A program made the translations under genes and the position numbers. From the NCBI GenBank assembly GCA_028817755.1, contig JAPPPA010000140.1:1-5012 (forward strand): DNA of 5,012 nt. Reading direction: 5' to 3'. This DNA comes from Gammaproteobacteria bacterium (lineage in GTDB: Bacteria > Pseudomonadota > Gammaproteobacteria > JAPPPA01). Below are positions 1 through 5,012 of the stretch, in pieces. Within the stretch, counting starts at the first letter, position 1, and each line of letters opens with the position of its first letter. The notes below the pieces were generated by a model that saw only the letters and a program-made list of their open reading frames with translations, made no database searches and was not told where the DNA came from.

Positions 1-1490
1 GTGCTAATTTAGTCGCGGGAGAGCAGTTCCCAGAACATATTGATTGCGGCGCCGTGCGTTTGCCGCTGCGTTATGCCTTTGAGCCGGGGCGTGAGAAAGA
101 CGGCATTAGCGTTGATGTGCCGGCACAGCTGCTGAATCAATTAGACAAGCGTCGCTTAGATTGGCTGGTGCCCGGTTTAATCGAAGAAAAAGTCACCGCC
201 ATGATTCGGGCCTTGCCTAAAGCCAAGCGGCGCAACTTTGTACCAGCCCCCGATTTTGCGCGTGCGGCTATTGAGCGCATGACTTACGCCGAGGGCGACT
301 TACGTGACAAGCTTGCCCAAACGTTACACGCTATTAGTGGAACGCCTTTGCATGGCGATGATTTCAACGCCTTAACGCTAGAGCCGCATTTGTCTTTCCG
401 TTTTCGCCTGCTGGGCCAAGACGGTAAAAATAAAACCAAAGTGTTGGCGACTAGCCGTGATGTCGATAGCTTTAAGCAAGAACACGGGCAAGCCGCCAAA
501 GTGGCATTTAAGCAGGCGGTAGCCAGCAGTAAAGGCAGTAGCGGTGGTAAGCACCCACTAGAGAAAACCGACTTAACCGACTGGAGCTTTGACGACCTGC
601 CGCCAGTATTGCGGATGGAACGTGGTGGCATTGCTACCCAAGCTTGGCCAGCGGTTGAGGACCGCGGTAGTAGTGTGGCCATTCGACTGTTAGATAACGA
701 GCCGGGTGCAAAGACAGTGCATCGCCAAGGTGTGCGTCGTTTAGCTATTCTCAAGCTGAATAAAACGTTGAAATATATTGCTAAAGAGTGTGATGCGGCG
801 AACCGCATCGAAACGCGTTTGTGTGCAGCCAAGCAACCTAATTCCTGGCAGCAAAATATTATTAGTGACCGGTATGCTCAACGGGCAAGGCATTGGCCCG
901 GCTTGGTCACCGAGTTTTGTGAAGTATTGGTGGACGAAGTGGTACTAGCGCCCGTGTTTGCGGATGCGCCGGTTTATCGTTCCAGCACCTTTGGTTTGAT
1001 GATTTATGAGCGCGAGCCAGATTTGGTGCCGCGCGCTACCGAGCTGTGGCGTCAGCTCAAAGAAGCAGCGGATACCTTGCAACGTGTGCGTAGTCGTTTG
1101 GAGTCTTTAGGCTTGCGAGCGATGCAAGCCAGTGCTGATATTCAGATGCAAACCCAGGCGTTGTTTTTCCCAGGCTTCATGGCGGCTTGGGGCCTAGACG
1201 CGGTGATGCAATATCCGCGTTATTTAAAAGCCTTAGAAGGGCGTTTAGAGAAGATCGATAGCAATCCGCAGCGAGACGCTGGCTGGCAAAACCAAGTGGC
1301 ACCGCTGTATGAACAGCTATTTGAGAAGTTAGAGCGTCAGCCAGAATTTATTAATCAGCCGGGTGTGCGAGAGTATCGCTGGTTGCTAGAAGAGTTTCGC
1401 ATCAGCCTATTTGCGCAGCCACAAAAACCACGTGAAGCGGTTTCTCTAAAACGGCTGAATAAACTCTGGGATGAGTTGAAGAAGGCTTAG
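1..1490 (+). CDS. hrpA: ATP-dependent RNA helicase HrpA, C-terminal part (5' end outside the window)
   Basis: This is the 3' end of a DEAH-box RNA helicase gene. The frame is open from the first complete codon at base 3, giving 495 residues to the TAG at 1488-1490. The GTG at 54 is an internal valine codon, not a start. The visible part corresponds to the DUF3418 region that follows the helicase core in HrpA. Recognisable family segments, numbered from base 3, are LPLRYAFEPG (about 20-29), RRNFVPAP (76-83), AWPAVEDRGSSVAIRL (about 214-229) and a closing segment RWLLEEFRISLFAQ. The helicase motifs (Walker A, DEAH) lie upstream and cannot be seen. Full-length HrpA is about 1300 residues, so roughly 40% is present. 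The E. coli protein is a cytoplasmic helicase; I recall the family being linked to mRNA processing and to ribosome rescue, and the role of DUF3418 is poorly defined. The gene ends tail-to-tail with a GAF gene, overlapping it by 4 bases, with no terminator between them. Confidence 0.95.
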   Translation, partial: ANLVAGEQFPEHIDCGAVRLPLRYAFEPGREKDGISVDVPAQLLNQLDKRRLDWLVPGLIEEKVTAMIRALPKAKRRNFVPAPDFARAAIERMTYAEGDLRDKLAQTLHAISGTPLHGDDFNALTLEPHLSFRFRLLGQDGKNKTKVLATSRDVDSFKQEHGQAAKVAFKQAVASSKGSSGGKHPLEKTDLTDWSFDDLPPVLRMERGGIATQAWPAVEDRGSSVAIRLLDNEPGAKTVHRQGVRRLAILKLNKTLKYIAKECDAANRIETRLCAAKQPNSWQQNIISDRYAQRARHWPGLVTEFCEVLVDEVVLAPVFADAPVYRSSTFGLMIYEREPDLVPRATELWRQLKEAADTLQRVRSRLESLGLRAMQASADIQMQTQALFFPGFMAAWGLDAVMQYPRYLKALEGRLEKIDSNPQRDAGWQNQVAPLYEQLFEKLERQPEFINQPGVREYRWLLEEFRISLFAQPQKPREAVSLKRLNKLWDELKKA

Positions 1491-1930
1491 CCGTTAGCGA
1501 CGATCATGCCGCCAACGCTATAAGCGCATTCGCGGACATATTCCATTTCACTTTCGCTGAAGTCAGTGGCCCGAACTTTCAGCGATGTGAAATTAACGGT
1601 GCCCCAAATGTTTTCATTCACGATGATTGGCGCAGCAATATAGGCTTCTAGCTGTAATGACTCGTACAGTGGGTGGCCGCGTAGCCCTGGGCTGCCGTTG
1701 TAAGAAGACAAACTCACGGAGCGCCCGGTGCCGATCACTTCACGGCACAGGGTGTCTTTTAAGGCAAAGGTTTCACCCGGAACAAACACACCGCCATCTG
1801 AATCTACCGCCTCAATGGTGTAGAGGTTGTTATCAATGTGGCTAACGATGCCCATTTCTAAACCTAGGGCTTCGCGCCCTAGATTCAGCATTTCGTTGCA
1901 AGCATCGCGTTGTTCAGGTGTTAATTGCAT
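1487..1930 (-). CDS. small stand-alone GAF-domain protein
   Basis: This 147-residue cytoplasmic protein is essentially one GAF domain, with no kinase, cyclase, phosphodiesterase or DNA-binding domain attached. Two segments show the family. The first is the DTLC stretch (residues 59-62), followed by a V-x-L strand. The second is the core LEAYIAAPIIVNENIWGTVNF (about 94-114), followed by an acidic SESEMEYV helix (127-134). This resembles GAF domains of bacterial sensor kinases, which bind small ligands or respond to redox state or light; the ligand here cannot be read off. Cysteines are at 11, 62 and 135. It lies 9 bases after the ParA-like gene on the same strand, so the two are probably co-transcribed. 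No good ribosome-binding site precedes the ATG, which fits translational coupling to parA. It could instead be a diverged free-methionine-sulfoxide reductase, but that family's other catalytic cysteines are not seen. Confidence 0.85.
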   Translation of the reverse strand: MQLTPEQRDACNEMLNLGREALGLEMGIVSHIDNNLYTIEAVDSDGGVFVPGETFALKDTLCREVIGTGRSVSLSSYNGSPGLRGHPLYESLQLEAYIAAPIIVNENIWGTVNFTSLKVRATDFSESEMEYVRECAYSVGGMIVANG

Positions 1931-1939
1931 AGTTCAAGC

Positions 1940-2707
1940 TTAGCGGCTTTCTAACTCATTATGAAGGCTAACAAACAATTCGGTTAGTTTGTGTTTTGGT
2001 GAGTGCCAAATGAGTGGCACTGAAGCGTCGTGAGATTCCTTCACGATAATCGAGCTGGTGAGGCGTGTTTCCAACATCGGTTGGCCTTCCTCAATTAGCT
2101 CTTCTACCAAGCGCTGCGGTAATTTTGCCCGTGGTTGGAATTGGTTAACGGCAATGCCTTCAATTTCCAATTCGTCGTTATGGTCTTCGCGAATTTCTTC
2201 TACGGTGTCCAGCAAGTTATAAAGTGCTTGGCGTGAGAAGTCGTCGCAGTCAAACGGAATGATGCAACCATTTGCGGCGATGAGTGCGGAACGCGTGAAG
2301 AAGTGCAGTGCCGGTGGTGTATCAATATAAATACGGTCGTAATCCAGCTTGCTGAGTGCATCACGCAGCTTAAAGATTTTGGCGCGGGCCTCTAACTTTA
2401 CTTGTAGGTCGTCTAGATCCGGTGCCGCGGCAATCAGGTCTAAATTTTCAAATGGTGTTGCGGTGACATAGTCCGCCAAGTTGGCTTTGCTGCCACTGCG
2501 GCCTTTCAGGATGGTTTCAAAATAATCGGCAACAGTTTGGTCGGCAATAATGCCTTCCGAGCTCAACAAATATTGTGAGGCGTTGCACTGAGGATCTAAA
2601 TCCACAACGAGGGTTTTAAGTCCTTGGCTGGCGCTGATGGCTGCCAAGTTGCAGGTAATGGTGGATTTACCCACGCCGCCTTTCTGATTAAAGACCACGC
2701 GTCTCAT
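1940..2707 (-). CDS. ParA/MinD-like ATPase (orphan ParA family protein)
   Basis: This 255-residue P-loop ATPase belongs to the ParA/Soj branch of the deviant Walker A family. These proteins dimerise on ATP and usually move or position cargo along the nucleoid or membrane. The deviant Walker A box is KGGVGKST (residues 9-16), with signature Lys9 and catalytic Lys14. The Walker A' box is VVDLDPQ (34-40, Asp36 and Asp38). Walker B is YIDTPP (127-132, Asp129). There is no N-terminal helix-turn-helix, so it is not the plasmid type Ia form, and the length is normal for Soj-like ParA. No parB and no obvious parS-like repeat accompanies it. The chromosomal segregation pair normally lies near the origin with gidA/gidB, so this is probably an extra, orphan ParA whose cargo is unknown. 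The start is well supported: AGGAGA (2713-2718) lies 5 bases before the ATG. The gene follows the SCP2 terminator and leads into the GAF gene, which may encode its partner. Confidence 0.93.
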   Translation of the reverse strand: MRRVVFNQKGGVGKSTITCNLAAISASQGLKTLVVDLDPQCNASQYLLSSEGIIADQTVADYFETILKGRSGSKANLADYVTATPFENLDLIAAAPDLDDLQVKLEARAKIFKLRDALSKLDYDRIYIDTPPALHFFTRSALIAANGCIIPFDCDDFSRQALYNLLDTVEEIREDHNDELEIEGIAVNQFQPRAKLPQRLVEELIEEGQPMLETRLTSSIIVKESHDASVPLIWHSPKHKLTELFVSLHNELESR

Positions 2708-2745
2708 TGATGTCTCCTGATTTTGTATAAATAAAGTCGGCGGGC

Positions 2746-2774
2746 AGTGTAGAGAAATTCATTTCGGCTGAATA
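2746..2774 (-). promoter_or_regulatory. candidate sigma70-type promoter for the parA-GAF unit
   Basis: On the minus strand a TATTCA (-35, 2774-2769) and a TACACT (-10, 2751-2746) are 17 bases apart. They would give a leader of about 30 bases that contains the AGGAGA ribosome-binding site. The -10 box matches consensus at 4 of 6 positions and the -35 box at only 3. A second AT-rich candidate (TATACA, 2729-2724) would start transcription inside the ribosome-binding site, so it is less likely. Some promoter is expected here because a strong terminator precedes the gene. The exact boxes are a guess by eye. Confidence 0.25.
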
Positions 2775-2796
2775 GCGTTACGCCGCAAACTCATAT

Positions 2797-2825
2797 AAAA
2801 ACGCCCGCATGAAGCGGGCGTTTTT
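2797..2825 (-). terminator. strong intrinsic terminator after the SCP2 gene
   Basis: Bases 2797-2808 pair perfectly with 2814-2825, giving a 12-bp stem around the 5-base loop ATGAA. The inner eight pairs include seven G:C pairs. Outside them an A5 run (2797-2801) faces a T5 run (2821-2825), so the minus-strand transcript ends in a U-tract. It begins 19 bases after the SCP2 stop codon and so closes that transcript before parA. The symmetry would let it work on plus-strand transcripts too, but no plus-strand gene ends nearby. Confidence 0.9.
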
Positions 2826-2844
2826 ATCGTCGGTAGCGTCTAAA

Positions 2845-3159
2845 TTAGACTTTGCTACGGTCGAAAATGGTGGCCATGGTTTGAGCGAACATAATGTCGC
2901 CTTCAACCTGAAGCTTGCCAGTCATAAACGCAGTTACGCCGTCTAGGTCGCCATTCAGTAGGTCAACTAGGTCATCGTCTTCGATGGTTAGGGTAACGGT
3001 AGCGTCGTCAGAAGAACCCTCGGCCACGGTGCATTCGCCGTTGGCGATGGTGGCGTACATAGGGGTAGAAATGTTGTATTGAATTACAGCATTTACGTCA
3101 GCACCTGCTTCAGCGTCAAAGGCTTGTGGCATTTGCTTAATCATTTCAACAGCGCTCAT
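2845..3159 (-). CDS. SCP2 sterol-binding domain protein (small lipid-carrier family)
   Basis: This 104-residue protein is a single SCP2 domain. The diagnostic part is the C-terminal segment GKLQVEGDIMFAQTM (residues 81-95), preceded by a strand-rich acidic stretch ending in LTIEDDDLVDLLNGDLD (about 57-73). SCP2 domains form a small fold with a hydrophobic tunnel that holds fatty acyl chains, acyl-CoAs or sterols. In bacteria their physiological ligand is mostly unknown, and many are free-standing proteins of this size. There is no signal peptide or membrane segment, so it should be cytoplasmic. The start at ATG 3159 is supported by GGAGA (3166-3170) six bases upstream. The gene is single, closed by its own terminator, and divergent from a predicted alpha/beta-hydrolase, which suggests a common lipid-related control. 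UbiJ also carries an SCP2 domain, but UbiJ is about 200 residues and lies in the ubiE-ubiJ-ubiB operon, so it is not the better match. Confidence 0.92.
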   Translation of the reverse strand: MSAVEMIKQMPQAFDAEAGADVNAVIQYNISTPMYATIANGECTVAEGSSDDATVTLTIEDDDLVDLLNGDLDGVTAFMTGKLQVEGDIMFAQTMATIFDRSKV

Positions 3160-3270
3160 TGGCGGTCTCCATAGTTTTAATTCGTTAGGAATCAGGTTTT
3201 GGTCTGATGCCGGTCATGCTATAACGCACTCAATCCAAAACACAACCGCTGCAGCGACATAAAAAGAGAA
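3160..3270. other. divergent intergenic region between the SCP2 and hydrolase genes
   Basis: These 111 bases must hold the promoters of both flanking genes. For the plus strand an extended -10 box is clear. For the minus strand a TTGTGT (3245-3240), 16 bases, then TATAGC (3223-3218) is a weak candidate that would use the same AT-rich spot. Within the region ATCAG (3191-3195) and CTGAT (3204-3208) form an inverted repeat with an 8-base spacer. It lies next to the plus-strand promoter and could be an operator. Nothing suggests a small RNA gene here. Confidence 0.5.
3217..3225 (+). promoter_or_regulatory. extended -10 promoter for the alpha/beta-hydrolase gene
   Basis: TG-C-TATAAC matches the extended -10 form TGnTATAAT at all but the last position. 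No strong -35 box is found at 16-18 bases upstream; the best is TTGGTC at 3199-3204 with a short 15-base spacer. This is tolerated when the TG extension is present. The predicted transcript would start near 3232 and carry a leader of about 39 bases. Confidence 0.5.
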
Positions 3271-4131
3271 ATGGATTTAGCTAACTACGCTCCTGATTCT
3301 GTAACGATTTCTGAACGCTACCTGCCAATGTCTGATGGCGTGGAGTTGCGTGTCTTTGATTTTGTACCCGCTGACGATGATGCGGCCAAACCCGTGGTGG
3401 TTTTTGTGGCTGGCTGGATCTCGCTTATTTCTGGTTGGCAGGGGTTTTTACGCCGCTTAACAGAAACGCATCGTGTGTTGTACGTGGAAACTCGGGAGAA
3501 GTTTTCTTCCCGCGTAACCGACATGAAAAACACCGATTTTGATTTGCCGCGTTTGATTCTGGATGTGCGCGAAGTGCTAGAGCAGGGCGTAGAGCCAGGC
3601 CGTGATTTCGTGTTGTCGGGTAGCTCGTTAGGCGCAACGGCGATTATGGAATACTTAATGACCCAAGAAGGCCCGGAGCCTTTGGGTAATGCCTTAATTG
3701 CACCGAACCCTGAATTACGTTTCCCTGCACCGATTATGGCCATTATTAAACTCTTCCCACCGCGTGCTTATGCGCCGGTGCGTGAGTTTGCCAAATGGTA
3801 TTTACGTACCTTCCGTCTCGATCCGAAGAAAGAGCCGGAGCAAGTAGAAAAGTACGAAAACACCTTGGATCAAGCCGACCCATACAAGCTGAAGAAAAAC
3901 GTTTTTGCCTTAATGCGCTATCGCGCTTGGGGGCGTATGCATGACATCGTGCAAGATTGCCTCATCATTGGTGCCTCGGCCGACAAGCTTCATGGTTTAG
4001 AGAACTTAGAACGTATGTTGGCAGAAATGCCAAAGGCCAAGCTTGAAGCGATGGAAAGCAATAAGGCTACGCACGGTGCGGGCGCGGCTGATCTTGTGAC
4101 TGCTTATGTGGATGAATTACTTAAATCTTGA
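3271..4131 (+). CDS. alpha/beta-hydrolase family protein
   Basis: This is a 286-residue cytoplasmic serine hydrolase of the alpha/beta-hydrolase fold. The nucleophile elbow GSSLG is at residues 117-121 with Ser119 as nucleophile. The probable acid is Asp238 in GASADKL after a strand (LIIGAS, 231-236), and the probable histidine is His268 in ATHG. The early turn VAGWISL (46-52) takes the place of the usual HG oxyanion-hole loop. Residues about 155-220 form a helical, basic lid containing LFPPRAYAPV and KKEPEQ. All triad residues are in the expected order and spacing, so it should be active as an esterase, lipase or thioesterase, but the substrate cannot be predicted. The start follows a weak AAGAGA (3264-3269), and the N-terminal sequence makes a sensible first strand. 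It is divergent from the SCP2 gene, whose product could carry its lipid substrate or product. The last 28 bases overlap the end of the convergent small gene. Confidence 0.88.
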   Translation: MDLANYAPDSVTISERYLPMSDGVELRVFDFVPADDDAAKPVVVFVAGWISLISGWQGFLRRLTETHRVLYVETREKFSSRVTDMKNTDFDLPRLILDVREVLEQGVEPGRDFVLSGSSLGATAIMEYLMTQEGPEPLGNALIAPNPELRFPAPIMAIIKLFPPRAYAPVREFAKWYLRTFRLDPKKEPEQVEKYENTLDQADPYKLKKNVFALMRYRAWGRMHDIVQDCLIIGASADKLHGLENLERMLAEMPKAKLEAMESNKATHGAGAADLVTAYVDELLKS

Positions 4132-4379
4132 GTGATTTTGGTTGTGCCGCTAGGGCTCAGCATGACTAAATTGGCGGTGCTGGCGTAAATACGGCCCGCT
4201 TCACGGAGTTGGTTAATTAACTTGGCATCGTCTAGTTGGTGAAACCAAACGTAGTCTTCACCCTCTACTAATTCAGTATTCAAATGCTTAAAGCGTTTGA
4301 AGGCCCAACCTTTGTCTTGAGCGTACTGCACATCCAGTTCGCGGAAACTGGTAAAGTTGGAAAGATCTACAGCATTCAT
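4104..4379 (-). CDS. conserved-looking small protein of unknown function
   Basis: I do not recognise this 91-residue protein by name. It is soluble, with no signal peptide or membrane segment. It has a charged helical N-terminal half (FRELDVQYAQDKGWAFKRFK, residues 12-31), then LVEGEDYVWF (37-46), another helix (DDAKLINQLREAG, 50-62) and a strand-like YASTANLVMLSPSG (65-78). The VEGEDYVWF and NLVMLSPSG segments recall phage-antirepressor N-terminal domains of the AntA or ORF6N kind, in which a helix-turn-helix is followed by 'eGeDY', but this is by eye and weak. No Shine-Dalgarno sequence precedes the ATG; the upstream bases are CT-rich. It is nevertheless the better coding frame across 4132-4379, where the competing plus-strand reading is only an upstream extension of the peroxidase. 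Its tail (from about residue 83) overlaps the hydrolase gene by 28 bases, and its start lies 12 bases from the peroxidase GTG. Confidence 0.65.
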   Translation of the reverse strand: MNAVDLSNFTSFRELDVQYAQDKGWAFKRFKHLNTELVEGEDYVWFHQLDDAKLINQLREAGRIYASTANLVMLSPSGTTKITQDLSNSST

Positions 4380-4387
4380 AGGAGGAG
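4380..4387 (+). promoter_or_regulatory. strong Shine-Dalgarno sequence fixing the peroxidase start at GTG 4392
   Basis: AGGAGGAG is an almost perfect match to the anti-Shine-Dalgarno of 16S rRNA. The GGAGG core (4381-4385) lies six bases before GTG 4392. The upstream in-frame ATG at 4284 has no such site and would add 36 residues foreign to the family. The same bases read on the minus strand are the CT-rich sequence just before the start codon of the small unknown gene. Confidence 0.9.
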
Positions 4388-4391
4388 AGTT

Positions 4392-4871
4392 GTGACTTCA
4401 GTTTATGACTTTTCGGCGAAGAATATTAAAGGCGAAGACGTTGCGCTAGCCGATTTTTCAGGCAAAGCCTTATTAATCGTTAACACCGCCAGCAAGTGTG
4501 GTTTTACGCCGCAATATAAAGGCCTGCAAAAAGTATATGCAGAGTTGCAGGGTGAAGGCCTAGAAATCTTGGGCTTTCCTTGCAATCAGTTTGGTAAGCA
4601 AGAACAAGGTAATGAAACCCAGATTGCTGAGTTTTGCGATATGAACTTTGGGGTTGAATTCCCCATGTTCTCGAAAATTGAAGTAAACGGCGATGGCGCG
4701 CATCCGCTTTATCAACACTTGAAAAATGAAGCGCCAGGTTCTTTGGGGATCAAAGCAATTAAGTGGAATTTCACTAAGTTTCTGGTAAACAAAGAAGGAC
4801 AGGTAGTAAAACGCTATGCGCCAACTACCAAACCCGAAGACATCGTCGAAGATATTAAGAAGGTGCTGTAG
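4392..4871 (+). CDS. glutathione peroxidase family protein (Cys-type, probably thioredoxin-dependent)
   Basis: This 159-residue thiol peroxidase reduces hydrogen peroxide and organic or lipid hydroperoxides. All catalytic features of the family are present: peroxidatic Cys36 in NTASKCGFT, Gln70 in NQFGKQEQG, and Trp125-Asn126 in WNFTKFLV. Cys82 in EFCDMNFGVEFPMF occupies the resolving-cysteine position of BtuE-like and plant-type enzymes, which use thioredoxin rather than glutathione. This suggests thioredoxin dependence despite the family name. Cys64 belongs to the conserved GFPCNQF motif. No signal peptide is seen, so it should be cytoplasmic. The GTG at 4392 is chosen because AGGAGGAG precedes it and the product then has the normal family length; starting at ATG 4284 would add residues that only translate the opposite-strand gene. 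A lipoprotein gene starts 2 bases after its stop. I see no convincing promoter, and one would have to lie inside the opposite-strand gene. Confidence 0.96.
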   Translation: MTSVYDFSAKNIKGEDVALADFSGKALLIVNTASKCGFTPQYKGLQKVYAELQGEGLEILGFPCNQFGKQEQGNETQIAEFCDMNFGVEFPMFSKIEVNGDGAHPLYQHLKNEAPGSLGIKAIKWNFTKFLVNKEGQVVKRYAPTTKPEDIVEDIKKVL

Positions 4872-4873
4872 AT

Positions 4874-5012
4874 ATGGATATTAGGGGGTTGCTGCCTAAG
4901 GCAGTCTGGGGTGTGTTTTTAGGGGCCATGATGGTCATCGGAACGGGTTGTAGCTATTTGCAAAAGCAAGGCTTTGAAACAGCCTCTACCGAACCTATGA
5001 ACTACAAAGAAA
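4874..5012 (+). CDS. predicted lipoprotein, N-terminal part (3' end outside the window)
   Basis: An open frame begins at ATG 4874, two bases after the peroxidase stop, and runs 46 codons to the window edge. It starts with a short basic region (Arg4, Lys9), then a hydrophobic stretch AVWGVFLGAMMVIGTG (residues 10-25) ending at Cys26 followed by Ser27. This is a signal-peptidase II type lipobox, VIGTGC, although Gly at -3 is less common than Leu. Ser at +2 suggests outer-membrane sorting if Lol rules apply. The mature part, beginning CSYLQKQGFE, is too short to assign a family. AAGG (4860-4863), ten bases before the ATG and inside the peroxidase gene, could serve as a ribosome-binding site, and translational coupling is likely. 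The two genes probably form one transcript. Confidence 0.75.
   Translation, partial: MDIRGLLPKAVWGVFLGAMMVIGTGCSYLQKQGFETASTEPMNYKE

Noticed and set aside
54..62. GTG at 54 as the start of a 478-residue protein
   Set aside because: The same frame is open to the left edge and reads on as HrpA-like sequence, so it is an internal valine codon of a gene cut by the window.
284..832. Minus-strand open frame of 182 codons inside hrpA
   Set aside because: It lies fully antisense to clearly conserved HrpA sequence and its translation is rich in Ser, Arg and Pro with no recognisable motif.
1627..1845. Plus-strand open frame of 72 codons inside the GAF gene
   Set aside because: It is antisense to the conserved GAF core, has no ribosome-binding site, and its translation looks random (Cys- and Arg-rich).
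1487..1930. Free-methionine-(R)-sulfoxide reductase (MsrC) as the function of the GAF protein
   Set aside because: MsrC is also a lone GAF domain, but its characteristic HIACD segment and paired catalytic cysteines are absent; only Cys62 lies near an expected position.
1940..2707. A plasmid or chromosome partition locus (parABS)
   Set aside because: No parB follows, no parS-like or iteron repeats are visible, the ATPase lacks the type Ia helix-turn-helix, and the neighbours are ordinary chromosomal genes.
3318..3743. Two minus-strand open frames within the hydrolase gene (3318-3743 and 3425-3637)
   Set aside because: Both are antisense to the conserved hydrolase sequence and show low-complexity Ser, Thr and Lys content without motifs.
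4403..4585. Minus-strand open frame of 60 codons within the peroxidase gene
   Set aside because: It is antisense to the catalytic core of the peroxidase and has no supporting start signals.

Overview
The window looks like ordinary chromosome of a free-living, probably marine, gammaproteobacterium. The evidence is the long DUF3418 tail of an HrpA-type RNA helicase, a lone ParA-like ATPase without ParB, a small SCP2-domain protein, a Cys-type glutathione peroxidase, and a base composition near half G+C. I cannot name a genus from sequence alone. There are no tRNA or rRNA genes, insertion sequences, CRISPR arrays or plasmid origins. Nearly every base is coding, and no gene-free stretch exceeds about 140 bases.

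Left part (1-2707). The 3' two-fifths of hrpA enters from the left on the plus strand and stops at 1490. It meets tail-to-tail, with a 4-base overlap, a minus-strand pair: an orphan ParA-like ATPase (2707 to 1940) followed 9 bases later by a small stand-alone GAF-domain protein (1930 to 1487). This two-gene ParA-GAF unit is the least conventional pairing in the window.

Middle (2708-4131). A strong intrinsic terminator (2797-2825) closes the transcript of a 104-residue SCP2 protein (minus strand) and separates it from parA. Across a 111-base intergenic region, an alpha/beta-hydrolase with a visible Ser-Asp-His triad is transcribed divergently. An extended -10 promoter for it is visible at 3217-3225.

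Right part (4104-5012). A 91-residue protein of unknown function lies on the minus strand. Its tail overlaps the end of the hydrolase gene by 28 bases and its start codon is only 12 bases from that of the next plus-strand gene. That next gene is a thioredoxin-type glutathione peroxidase starting at GTG 4392 behind a near-perfect Shine-Dalgarno sequence. A lipoprotein gene begins 2 bases after it and runs off the window.

The SCP2 protein, the hydrolase and the peroxidase could all act on lipids or lipid peroxides, but this is inference from families and adjacency. I see no clearly new defence or mobile system. The points most worth a second look are the ParA-GAF pair, the unknown 91-residue protein with its antisense arrangement over the peroxidase start, and the compact overlapping gene ends.
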